NCBI GenBank assembly: GCA_946480485.1
Contig: CAMLJW010000005.1
Span: 1-31,011 of the forward strand
Length of the DNA stretch: 31,011 nt
Source of the DNA: an uncultured Streptomyces sp.
Lineage (GTDB): Bacteria; Actinomycetota; Actinomycetes; Streptomycetales; Streptomycetaceae
Direction of reading: 5' to 3'
A model generated the notes under the pieces. That model saw only the letters and a program-made list of their open reading frames with translations. It ran no database searches and was not told the origin of the DNA. Shown here in pieces: positions 24,934 to 31,011 of the stretch (positions are counted from its first letter, which is position 1; each line of letters starts with the position of its first letter). The position numbers and the translations under genes are program-made.

Positions 24934-25734
24934 ATGACCACCGCCCTCACCCGCCGCAGTGACCGGCGGATCAGCCCCGTCTTCCTCGGGATCGTGGCCG
25001 TCATGGCGATCACGGGCTGGGCCACCTGGACCGGCTTCCCCGAGCAGCCCGGTGTGGCGGTCTTCCTGTTCGTGACGGCGGCCTGGGTGGTCTCGCTCTG
25101 TCTGCATGAGTACGCACACGCCCGCACAGCGCTGCACGGCGGTGACATAACCATCGGGGCGAAGGGCTACTTGAGCCTGAACCCCCTCGCGTATACCCAC
25201 GCCCTGCTCAGCATCGTCCTGCCGGTCCTCTTCGTGATCATGGGTGGCATCGGTCTGCCGGGCGGCGCGGTGTTCATCGAGCGCAGCCGTATCCAGGGGC
25301 GTTGGAAGCACAGCCTGATCTCGGCGGCCGGACCGCTGACCAACGTCCTGTTCGCCGTGGTGTGCACGGCCCCGTTCTGGCTGGACGCGCTGGACGGGGT
25401 GCCGGCGGAGTTCCAGTTCGCGCTCGCGTTCCTGGCCCTGCTCCAGGTCACGGCGGCCATCCTGAACTTTCTGCCCGTCCCCGGCCTGGACGGCTACGGC
25501 GTGATCGAGCCCTGGCTGTCGTACCGGATCCGTCGCCAGGTGGAGCCGTTCGCACCGTTCGGGCTGCTGGCCGTGTTCGCCGTCCTGTGGATCCCGGAGG
25601 TGAACGGCGTGTTCTTCGACGCGGTCGACGCGATGCTGCGCGGCTTGGGGATCGACGAGATCCGGACGTACTGCGGCCACAACCTCTACCGCTTCTGGAC
25701 GGAGACCGACGCGTTCTGCTCCGTCAGCCAGTGA
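24934..25734 (+). CDS. Site-2-protease family (M50) membrane metalloprotease
   Basis: The protein has 266 residues and about six membrane helices. HEYAH at 58-62 is the zinc-binding HExxH inside a helix, and NFLPVPGLDGYG with LDG at 185-187 supplies the third ligand; both are diagnostic of intramembrane M50 proteases. PDZ or CBS domains, found in some relatives, are absent. Such proteases cleave membrane-bound substrates, often anti-sigma factors, but no partner is encoded nearby, so the substrate is unknown. GGGAG precedes ATG 24934. The last 11 bases overlap the end of the convergent small membrane gene. Confidence 0.9.
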   Translation: MTTALTRRSDRRISPVFLGIVAVMAITGWATWTGFPEQPGVAVFLFVTAAWVVSLCLHEYAHARTALHGGDITIGAKGYLSLNPLAYTHALLSIVLPVLFVIMGGIGLPGGAVFIERSRIQGRWKHSLISAAGPLTNVLFAVVCTAPFWLDALDGVPAEFQFALAFLALLQVTAAILNFLPVPGLDGYGVIEPWLSYRIRRQVEPFAPFGLLAVFAVLWIPEVNGVFFDAVDAMLRGLGIDEIRTYCGHNLYRFWTETDAFCSVSQ

Positions 25735-25945
25735 CCGATCCCGTGTCCGGGGCACCCCGCGTTTTTCCGCGCCGCAGGTAGTACCACGTCATGTTCGACG
25801 ACAGCCCGGCCAGCAGCACCCACACGATCCCCAGCCAGCTGCCCCGGACGAAGGAGACGACGGCCGCGGCGACGGAGAGGACGCAGAAGACGAGGGCGTA
25901 GAGGGCAAGTCGCCGAGCCGGGTCGGACGGGGGCAAGAGGGGCAT
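25724..25945 (-). CDS. Small two-helix membrane protein
   Basis: The 73-residue product has helices at about 13-33 and 37-55 and a basic C-terminus (YYLRRGKTRG). AGGAG eight bases before ATG 25945 supports the start. The family is not recognised; similar small proteins with NMTWYYLRRG ends occur in Streptomyces. Upstream, another frame reads AKQRPNRSSTKAVSPYRSRP up to the start of this gene, so the protein may have lost an N-terminal extension by frameshift. It overlaps the M50 gene tail to tail. Confidence 0.75.
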   Translation of the reverse strand: MPLLPPSDPARRLALYALVFCVLSVAAAVVSFVRGSWLGIVWVLLAGLSSNMTWYYLRRGKTRGAPDTGSVTG

Positions 25946-25961
25946 GGGGTCGGCTCCTGTA

Positions 25962-26020
25962 GGGGGACACGGCTTTTGTCGATGATCGGTTGGGGCGCTG
26001 CTTTGCCACCAGTGTCCCCC
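25962..26020. repeat. Inverted repeat gggggacac / gtgtccccc
   Basis: Nine-base arms at 25962-25970 and 26012-26020 are separated by 41 bases, in the gap between npdG and the small membrane gene. The distance is long for a terminator. Confidence 0.5.
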
Positions 26021-26059
26021 ATATCTCCTTGGCGCCCGGAGCGCGCCCCTGCACGTCGG

Positions 26060-26785
26060 CTACAGGTCGGTCAGGCGCAGGCCCACGTGGGCCTTGTAGC
26101 GGCGGTTCACGGCGATCAGATTCGCGACCAGTGACTCCACCTGGTGGGCGTTGCGCAGCCGCCCGGAGAAGATTCCGCGCATGCCCGGAATCCGACCGGC
26201 CAGCGCCTGCACGATCTCGACGTCCGCCCGGACCTCGCCGAGCACCATCACGTCGGTGTCGATCTCCTCGATCTCCGGGTCCTGCAGCAGTACCGCCGAC
26301 AGATGGTGAAACGCGGCGGTCACCCGCGAGCCCGGCAGCAGGGCCGCGGCCTGCTCGGCGGCGCTGCCCTCCTCCGGCTTCAGCGCGTACGCGCCCTTCT
26401 TGTCGAAACCGAGCGGATTGACACAGTCGACGACGAGCTTCCCGCTCAGCTCGGCCCTGAGCGACTCCAGCGTCCTGCCGTGCCCTTCCCACGGCACCGC
26501 CACGATCACGATGTCGCTGCGCCGCGCGCACTCGGCGTTGCCGGCGCCCTCGACGCCGTACCCGATCTCGTCCGCGGCGGCCCGTGCCCGCTCCGCGGCC
26601 CGCGATCCGATGACCACCTTCTGTCCGGACCGGGCCAGCCGGTAGGCGAGGCCCCTGCCCTGCGGGCCGGTGCCGCCGAGCACGCCCACGACGAGCCCGG
26701 ACACGTCGGGCAGGTCCCAGGGGTCCTTGGCCGGAGCCTTGCCAGGGGCGGGGTCGACCTTCTGTGCACTGTCGGTAGAGGTCAT
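26060..26785 (-). CDS. npdG: NADPH-dependent F420 reductase
   Basis: This 241-residue oxidoreductase passes hydride between NADPH and the deazaflavin coenzyme F420, supplying F420H2 for actinobacterial reductases. The Rossmann motif VGVLGGTGPQGRGLAYRLA begins at about residue 33, VIGSRAAERA binds the NADP phosphate, and IVIVAVPWEGH and GKLVVDCVNPLGFDKKG are further family blocks. About 30 residues before the Rossmann motif are low-complexity and common in streptomycete forms. There is no Shine-Dalgarno; TAAAGT on the minus strand ends six bases before ATG 26785, so translation is probably leaderless. It appears monocistronic. Confidence 0.93.
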   Translation of the reverse strand: MTSTDSAQKVDPAPGKAPAKDPWDLPDVSGLVVGVLGGTGPQGRGLAYRLARSGQKVVIGSRAAERARAAADEIGYGVEGAGNAECARRSDIVIVAVPWEGHGRTLESLRAELSGKLVVDCVNPLGFDKKGAYALKPEEGSAAEQAAALLPGSRVTAAFHHLSAVLLQDPEIEEIDTDVMVLGEVRADVEIVQALAGRIPGMRGIFSGRLRNAHQVESLVANLIAVNRRYKAHVGLRLTDL

Positions 26786-26791
26786 AGGCCG

Positions 26792-26797
26792 ACTTTA
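26792..26797 (-). promoter_or_regulatory. -10 box of a probably leaderless npdG transcript
   Basis: TAAAGT on the minus strand lies six bases before the ATG at 26785, and no ribosome site is present. Confidence 0.6.
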
Positions 26798-26804
26798 CGT
26801 CCGC

Positions 26805-27005
26805 ACGGACCGACCGCAGAGACTCTGACCACCGTCCTCGCAGTCGGCGTCGGCGCGGGTGCCGGGGGCGGGCGAGTCGTTGGGTGTTCAGGTAGAGGCG
26901 GCCGTCGGGGAGTTCGGCGGCAAACGTCTCGTTCAGGTTGAGGTCTGGGGAGACGGCCGCCTTCTCGCCCACGCCGGGCGAATTCAGGGTGAACTCCGCC
27001 TGACA
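26805..27005 (-). pseudogene. Exo-alpha-sialidase (BNR-repeat) remnant
   Basis: On the minus strand from 27005 one frame reads TCQAEFTLNSPGVGEKAAVS, PDLNLNETFAAELPDGRLYL and NT. After a one-base slip it continues NDSPAPGTRADADCEDGGQS. The order NSPGxGE, NETFxAELPDGRLYLN, GTRADAxxxDGGQS is typical of bacterial exo-alpha-sialidases. About 65 residues survive of more than 350; there is no start and the frame is broken. It ends just upstream of the npdG promoter. Confidence 0.7.
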
Positions 27006-27033
27006 CGTCGCCGGCGGCGCCCCGCCAGGGGCG

Positions 27034-27075
27034 GGGGCCGTGACACCACGCCGCGCGGTGTCACGGCCCCGAACG
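27034..27075 (-). terminator. Terminator of the 76-residue protein gene
   Basis: A perfect 14-bp stem (27034-27047 with 27057-27070) with a 9-base loop lies just beyond the stop at 27085. Confidence 0.8.
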
Positions 27076-27084
27076 GCCCCCGGA

Positions 27085-27315
27085 TCAGTCGTCGTCCGAG
27101 CTCCGCGCAGCCGAGTCGTGCCAGCGGGGATCGCTCTCCCACTCCAGATTCCGCTCGCGGGCGATTTCCATCGCGTTCTGCGCCTCGCCCCGGGACGCGT
27201 ACGGGCCGAAGCGGTCCTTCGCCGGGCACTCGGGGCCCTCCTCGACCTTCTTGTGCTCCAGGCAGTAGTACCACTCGCCCGGCTTTCCGACCGTCCGCTT
27301 CTTGAACAGGGCCAT
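27085..27315 (-). CDS. Small conserved actinobacterial protein
   Basis: The 76-residue product begins [20 protein letters not shown] and is soluble, charged and acidic at the end (SSDDD). Cys18 and Cys30 with His21 ([13 protein letters not shown]) might bind metal, and [20 protein letters not shown] resembles the short SPOR-like motif seen in other streptomycete small proteins. I recognise it as a widespread Streptomyces hypothetical but know no function. AAAGGAG nine bases before ATG 27315 gives a good start, and its own terminator follows. It is divergent from map, with 61 bases between the two starts. Confidence 0.85.
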   Translation of the reverse strand: MALFKKRTVGKPGEWYYCLEHKKVEEGPECPAKDRFGPYASRGEAQNAMEIARERNLEWESDPRWHDSAARSSDDD

Positions 27316-27363
27316 GACTCAAGGCTCCTTTCGCCAACGACATCGTCCCCCACACGCGCTGGT

Positions 27364-27369
27364 TAAACT
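27364..27369 (+). promoter_or_regulatory. -10 box of a probably leaderless map transcript
   Basis: TAAACT ends seven bases before ATG 27377, and there is no Shine-Dalgarno. Confidence 0.65.
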
Positions 27370-27376
27370 CGCTGTC

Positions 27377-28234
27377 ATGTCTGGCCAGTCGCTGCTCGTA
27401 CCAGGGGAGCTCTCTCCCACCCGTTCCGTCCCGGGAAGCATCAGGCGTCCCGAGTACGTGGGCAGGTCCGCTCCCACGCCGTACACCGGACCGGAGGTCC
27501 AGACCTCCGAGACGATCGAGGCCATGCGGATCGCCGGGCGGATCGCCGCGCGGGCGATGGCCGAGGCCGCGAAGCTCATCGTCCCCGGCGTCACCACGGA
27601 CGAGTTGGACCGGGTCGCCCACACGTACATGTGCGACCACGGGGCCTATCCCTCCACCCTCGGCTACCGCGGGTTCCCCAAGTCGCTGTGCACCTCGATC
27701 AACGAGGTCATCTGCCACGGCATCCCGGACTCCACGGTCCTGCGGGACGGCGACATCATCAATCTCGACGTGACCGCCTACATCGGCGGGGTGCACGGCG
27801 ACAACAACGCGACCTATTTCGTCGGCGACATCGACGACGAGAGCAAGCTGCTCGTCGAACGCACCCGGGAAGCCCTCGCCCGCGCCGTCAAAGCCGTCAA
27901 GCCGGGGCGGCAGATCAACATCATCGGGCGGGTCATCGAGTCGTACGCGAAGAGGTTCGGGTACGGGGTCGTGCGGGACTTCACGGGGCACGGGATCAAC
28001 TCGTCGTTCCACTCCGGGCTGATCATCCCGCACTACGACAGCCCGCACGCGACCACCGTCATCAAGCCCGGGATGACCTTCACCATCGAGCCGATGCTCA
28101 CGCTCGGCACCCATGAGTACGACATGTGGGACGACGGGTGGACGGTCGTGACGAAGGATCGGAAGCGGACCGCTCAGTTCGAGCACACGCTGGTCGTCAC
28201 CGACAGTGGTGCCGAGGTGCTCACACTGCCGTAG
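27377..28234 (+). CDS. map: Type I methionine aminopeptidase
   Basis: This 285-residue cytosolic enzyme removes the initiator methionine from new proteins when the second residue is small. All five metal ligands of the pita-bread fold are visible: Asp131 (NLDVTAY), Asp142 (HGDNNATYF), His205 (GHGINSSFH), Glu238 (FTIEPML) and Glu269 (FEHT); His114 is the conserved second-shell histidine. An N-terminal extension of about 40 residues with several prolines is typical of the longer actinobacterial MetAP form. ATG 27377 was chosen because of the -10 box seven bases upstream and because the family N-terminus (MSGQSLL) starts here. A convergent terminator follows. Confidence 0.96.
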   Translation: MSGQSLLVPGELSPTRSVPGSIRRPEYVGRSAPTPYTGPEVQTSETIEAMRIAGRIAARAMAEAAKLIVPGVTTDELDRVAHTYMCDHGAYPSTLGYRGFPKSLCTSINEVICHGIPDSTVLRDGDIINLDVTAYIGGVHGDNNATYFVGDIDDESKLLVERTREALARAVKAVKPGRQINIIGRVIESYAKRFGYGVVRDFTGHGINSSFHSGLIIPHYDSPHATTVIKPGMTFTIEPMLTLGTHEYDMWDDGWTVVTKDRKRTAQFEHTLVVTDSGAEVLTLP

Positions 28235-28304
28235 CCGCGCCCGCCGCGGCAGACCGGGCTCGTCTCCAACGCTCCCCCTCAGCCCGTCTCGGCCACAGTG
28301 CCCC

Positions 28305-28340
28305 AGCCCGCCGAGGCCGTACAGAGGGCCTCGGCGGGCT
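28305..28340. terminator. Bidirectional terminator between map and the phzF-like gene
   Basis: A perfect 14-bp stem (28305-28318 with 28327-28340) has an 8-base loop. It touches the stop codon of the convergent minus-strand gene. Confidence 0.85.
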
Positions 28341-29023
28341 CAGCGTTCCAGAAACACCCGGCCGCCCACCTCGACCCATCCCTCCGGCTGCGGTGCCGTC
28401 AGGATCTGGGAACCCACGCCCTGGACGATGTTCAGGGCGCGGCCCAGCTGGTGCGTGAGCAGCAGCGCCGCCGCGCCCGTCGCCTCATCCTCGTCAATGG
28501 CGTCGTCACGGCCGGGGAAGGCCCGCGCGCGGACGCGGCCCGCCGCCTCGTCCTCCCATGCCCAGGCGTAGATCCCTCCCCAGACTTCGTCCGGGGGGAG
28601 GTCCATCTCGCTACGCTCGCCGGCGCGCGGTACGGGGAGGGCGTCGACCTCGGCCGCGGAGCCGTACCGGCGCAGGGTGCGCGGCAAAGCCCACTCGGGC
28701 CGCGCCTCGATCCAGCTGAACTCCCCGTCGAGCCGGGCCCCCACCACTCCGGCGGGCGTGACGAGTTCGGGCACGTCGAGCAGCCATGCCGTACCCACGC
28801 AGGAGTGTCCGGCGAAAGGCAGCCGCAGGGTGGGCGTGTAGATGTCGATGACCCCGCGCTCCGGGTCGTCCACGAACACGGTCTCACTGAACCCGAGCTT
28901 GCCCGCGCACATCTGCCGGTCGCTCCGCTCGGGCAGCATCGAGCCGTCGCGGACGACGCCCAGCTGGTTGCCGTATCCCGCGCCGGGCCCGCAGAAGACA
29001 CGCAACACGTCGTAGTCAGTCAC
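28340..29023 (-). CDS. PhzF-family isomerase/epimerase-like protein
   Basis: The product has 227 residues from the GTG at 29023 (VTDYDVLRVFCGPGAGYGNQ). PhzF-fold blocks are VLRVFCGPGAGYGNQLGVV, KLGFSETVFV with the conserved catalytic-site glutamate, and LPFAGHSCVGTAWLL. The C-terminal DEDEATGAAALLLTHQLGR completes the second half of the two-fold fold. Characterised members isomerise or epimerise small acids, as in phenazine synthesis, but most are of unknown substrate, and no phenazine genes are present. It is somewhat shorter than most members (about 260-300). There is no Shine-Dalgarno; TTCAAT six bases upstream could be a weak -10 of a leaderless transcript. Confidence 0.85.
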   Translation of the reverse strand: MTDYDVLRVFCGPGAGYGNQLGVVRDGSMLPERSDRQMCAGKLGFSETVFVDDPERGVIDIYTPTLRLPFAGHSCVGTAWLLDVPELVTPAGVVGARLDGEFSWIEARPEWALPRTLRRYGSAAEVDALPVPRAGERSEMDLPPDEVWGGIYAWAWEDEAAGRVRARAFPGRDDAIDEDEATGAAALLLTHQLGRALNIVQGVGSQILTAPQPEGWVEVGGRVFLER

Positions 29024-29066
29024 GCGGGCATTGAAACACCTCACGACGTGGTGATCGTTGCGCCGG

Positions 29067-29201
29067 GCGGGCCGCGGCCGACGGCCGCCGACCGAGGTCT
29101 TCACCGACCCGCTGCTCTCGGACGTCTACCGGCAACCGGTCGAGGTCTTCCCCCACCCGCGCACCGGTGATGTCCTCATGACTCCCCGCCAGGGTTCTTG
29201 A
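29067..29201 (+). pseudogene. HmuV (heme ABC transporter ATP-binding protein) C-terminal remnant
   Basis: One plus-strand frame reads PTEVFTDPLLSDVYRQPVEV then FPHPRTGDVLMTPRQGS and stops at 29199-29201. TPxEVFTxxLLSxVYxxPVEVxPHPxTG is the characteristic end of HmuV-type heme-import ATPases. Only about 40 residues remain and nothing upstream matches the ATPase core. In Streptomyces a heme ABC operon typically lies just before efeO-efeB; here it appears deleted, with the end point between this remnant and the PhzF gene start. Confidence 0.7.
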
Positions 29202-29314
29202 TCCGTGCTTGACCGTTTCATGGGGCTCTGATTGAACCATCGTGATGGGGCCGTGACGGGGCCGTGCTCCTGCGCCCTCGATGAGAGCTGAATCACTGGA
29301 AGGCCGGGTGGCGC

Positions 29315-29333
29315 CGAGGTAAGCCTCAGCTAA
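29315..29333. promoter_or_regulatory. Iron box 1 (DmdR/IdeR type) upstream of efeO
   Basis: cgaggtaagcctcagctaa agrees with the 19-bp consensus TTAGGTTAGGCTCACCTAA at 14 positions. It is followed directly by a second box. Confidence 0.6.
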
Positions 29334-29334
29334 G

Positions 29335-29353
29335 TTAGGTCCGCCTCACCTCG
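29335..29353. promoter_or_regulatory. Iron box 2 (DmdR/IdeR type) upstream of efeO
   Basis: ttaggtccgcctcacctcg agrees with the iron-box consensus at 14 of 19 positions and ends 46 bases before the efeO start. Iron-bound repressor here would shut off efeO-efeB. Confidence 0.75.
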
Positions 29354-29399
29354 GAATCCTCGTCTCCCCCGTGTACCTGTGAACCTTCCTGGAGCCCCT

Positions 29400-30554
29400 A
29401 TGCGAGCCGTCCGTCTCTCCGTCGTCACCGCCGCCGCCACCGCGGCGACGCTGGCCGCCGTCACGGGCTGCACCGAGAAGAGCGCCGCCGAGAGCGACGA
29501 CCACGTCATCGCGGTGACCGCCACCGACACCACGTGCGAGGTGTCCAAAAAGCAGTTCCCGGCCGGCCACCTCGAGATCGACGTGGACAACAAGGGCTCC
29601 AAGGTCACCGAGGTCTATCTGCTCTTCCCGGACAACCGGATCGTCACCGAACGCGAGAACATCGGACCGGGCACCAGCCAGAAGGTCACCGCCGAGGTGA
29701 AGGCGGGCGACTACCGGATCGCCTGCAAGCCCGGTATGAAGGGCAAGGGCATCCGCCAGGACGTCACGGCCACCGGCACCGGCAAGGTCGCCCAGCGCGA
29801 CCCGCGCCTGGACAAGGCCGTCGCCGACTACCGCGCCTACGCGCAGAAGCAGGCCGACGGCACGCTGCCCAAGGCGGAGGTCTTCGCGGCGGCGGTCAAG
29901 GACGGCGACATCGAGGCCGCGAAGAAGGCGTACGCCGACTCGCGCATCGGCTGGGAGCGCACCGAGCCGGTCGCCGAGTCCTTCGGTGACATCGACCCGA
30001 AGGTCGACCTGCGCGAGGACGGTCTGGAGGCCGGCCAGGACCCGGAGAGGGACTGGACCGGCTGGCACCGTCTGGAGCGGTCCCTGTGGCAGGACAAGAA
30101 GCTCACCGACCGCGACTCCGAGCTCGCCGACCAGCTGATCACCGACCTGAAGGACTGGCAGAAGCGGGTCGGCAAGGCCGAGATCACGCCGACCTCGATG
30201 GCCAACGGGGCCAAGGAGTTGCTGGACGAGGTCGCCACCGGCAAGGTCACCGGCGAGGAGGAGCGTTACTCGCACACCGACTTGGTCGACTTCAAGGCGA
30301 ACGTCGAGGGCGCCGAGAAGTCGTACGAGCTGCTGAAGCCGGTCGCCTCGGAGAACGACGCGGCACTCACGAAGGAGCTCGACAAGCAGTTCGCTGCGCT
30401 GAACACGCTGCTCGACAAGTACCGCGCGGACAAGGGCTCCTACGAGTTCACCTCGTACGACAAGGTCGGCAAGGCCGACCGCAAGGAGCTCTTGGACGCG
30501 GTCAACGCGCTCGCCGAGCCGCTGTCCAAGCTCGCCGCCGCTGTCGTGAAGTAA
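29400..30554 (+). CDS. efeO: Iron-uptake lipoprotein EfeO
   Basis: EfeO (384 residues) is the extracytoplasmic iron-binding component of the EfeUOB system. MRAVRLSVVTAAATAATLAA then VTGC is a lipoprotein signal with Cys24 as anchor. A cupredoxin-like domain follows (about 35-130: ATDTTCEVSKKQFPAGHLEI, with FPDN and AGDYRIACKPGM), then the imelysin-like M75 domain with HRLE (223-226) in GWHRLERSLW, the conserved metal-binding HxxE. ATG 29400 has GGAG five bases before; GTG 29379 is in frame but lacks a site and would spoil the signal peptide. efeB starts 11 bases after the stop. The efeU permease, often first in the operon, is not upstream here. Twin iron boxes precede the gene. Confidence 0.95.
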   Translation: MRAVRLSVVTAAATAATLAAVTGCTEKSAAESDDHVIAVTATDTTCEVSKKQFPAGHLEIDVDNKGSKVTEVYLLFPDNRIVTERENIGPGTSQKVTAEVKAGDYRIACKPGMKGKGIRQDVTATGTGKVAQRDPRLDKAVADYRAYAQKQADGTLPKAEVFAAAVKDGDIEAAKKAYADSRIGWERTEPVAESFGDIDPKVDLREDGLEAGQDPERDWTGWHRLERSLWQDKKLTDRDSELADQLITDLKDWQKRVGKAEITPTSMANGAKELLDEVATGKVTGEEERYSHTDLVDFKANVEGAEKSYELLKPVASENDAALTKELDKQFAALNTLLDKYRADKGSYEFTSYDKVGKADRKELLDAVNALAEPLSKLAAAVVK

Positions 30555-30565
30555 GAGGGGCCACC

Positions 30566-31011
30566 ATGACGGACACCACGGGCACCACTGAAACCAGGGA
30601 ATCCACGAAATCCACGGACTCCACGGACTCCATGGAAATCACCGCCGAGATCTCCCGTCTCCCGTCGAGGCGTTCGCTGATCGGCTGGGGAGGCGCCGGG
30701 CTCGCGCTCGGGGCCGCCGCGGCCGGCGGTGCGGTGGCGATGACCCGTACGGGCGACGACGCCGGGCCGACCGCCGCCGAGTCGGGCGCCGCCATCGCCT
30801 TCCACGGCACGCACCAGGCGGGCATCTCCACACCCGTCCAGGACCGGCTGCACTTCGCCGCCTTCGACGTGAAGACCGAGGACCGCGCCGAGTTCGTCCA
30901 ACTGCTGAAGGACTGGACGGCGGGCGCGCGCCGGATGACGGCCGGGCACACGGTCGGCGAGGGCGCGTACGGCGGTCTGGCCGAGGCGCCGCCGGACGAC
31001 ACCGGCGAGGC
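30566..31011 (+). CDS. efeB: Dye-decolourising peroxidase EfeB, N-terminal part
   Basis: About 148 codons are visible, running off the right edge without a stop. The start at 30566 is 11 bases after efeO and is preceded by GAGGGG. After a Ser/Thr-rich head with a short repeated DST motif comes a Tat signal, PSRRSLIGWGGAGLALGAAA (about 33-52), so the folded haem enzyme is exported. FHGTHQAGISTPVQDRLHFA then AFDV is the hallmark start of the DyP-peroxidase domain. EfeB is thought to oxidise ferrous iron or act on haem for the Efe importer. It is translated as an operon with efeO under the same iron boxes. Confidence 0.94.
   Translation, partial: MTDTTGTTETRESTKSTDSTDSMEITAEISRLPSRRSLIGWGGAGLALGAAAAGGAVAMTRTGDDAGPTAAESGAAIAFHGTHQAGISTPVQDRLHFAAFDVKTEDRAEFVQLLKDWTAGARRMTAGHTVGEGAYGGLAEAPPDDTGE

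Noticed and set aside
26012..26040. AAGGAG followed by ATG on the minus strand near 26022 as a gene start
   Set aside because: Spacing of two bases is too short for initiation, and the frame that follows is not conserved-looking.

Overview
The window is high-GC actinobacterial chromosome, almost certainly Streptomyces or a close relative. The grounds are a GC-rich third codon position, many GTG starts, several probable leaderless promoters, and a gene set typical of a Streptomyces core arm: glnII, aglA with a mal-permease remnant, glnE, a GlnA2-type glutamine synthetase homologue, glutamine-dependent nadE, panB, F420-dependent npdG, map, and efeO-efeB. Species assignment is inference; no database was searched.

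Layout. 1-377 is the 3' end of glnII with a strong terminator. 440-1155 is decayed DNA: a small conserved-protein gene split by a 175-bp MITE-like palindrome and fused to a LuxR-type regulator remnant. 1393-3453 holds a secreted DUF1996 protein and a lipoprotein. 3568-4627 holds an alpha-N-acetylglucosaminidase remnant, an intact CHMI-type isomerase and a C-terminal gene stub. 4660-6379 is a fused epimerase/hexapeptide-acyltransferase gene with a frameshift. 6479-8425 is aglA (alpha-glucosidase) with only the tail of the upstream MalG-type permease. 8587-9477 is a PAP2-type membrane enzyme. 9600-12596 is glnE.

12699-16004 is the most unusual part. An 88-bp copy of the 3' end of the glnA2-like gene lies next to glnE. 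It is separated from the complete glnA2-like gene by about 1.86 kb that carries one gene, for a secreted DNase-I-fold phosphohydrolase. This looks like an insertion at the 3' end of glnA2 that brought its own replacement gene end.

16496-31011 is mostly ordinary: a DUF3105/DUF305 envelope pair, nadE, a membrane EEP-family hydrolase, a drug-efflux MFS/TetR operon with a clear palindromic operator, panB, an M50-type membrane protease, a small membrane protein, npdG, a 76-aa conserved protein, map, a PhzF-family protein, and efeO-efeB behind two iron boxes. Between them are a sialidase remnant (26805-27005) and a heme-ABC ATPase (HmuV) tail (29067-29201).

How the genes work together: glnII, glnE and the glnA2 homologue belong to nitrogen and glutamine/polyamine metabolism, and nadE also consumes glutamine. 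aglA would hydrolyse alpha-glucosides, but its co-transcribed transporter appears deleted. efeO-efeB is an iron-import system under probable DmdR/IdeR control. The recurrent theme is decay: at least eight broken or truncated genes in 31 kb, nearly all of accessory function, among intact housekeeping genes.
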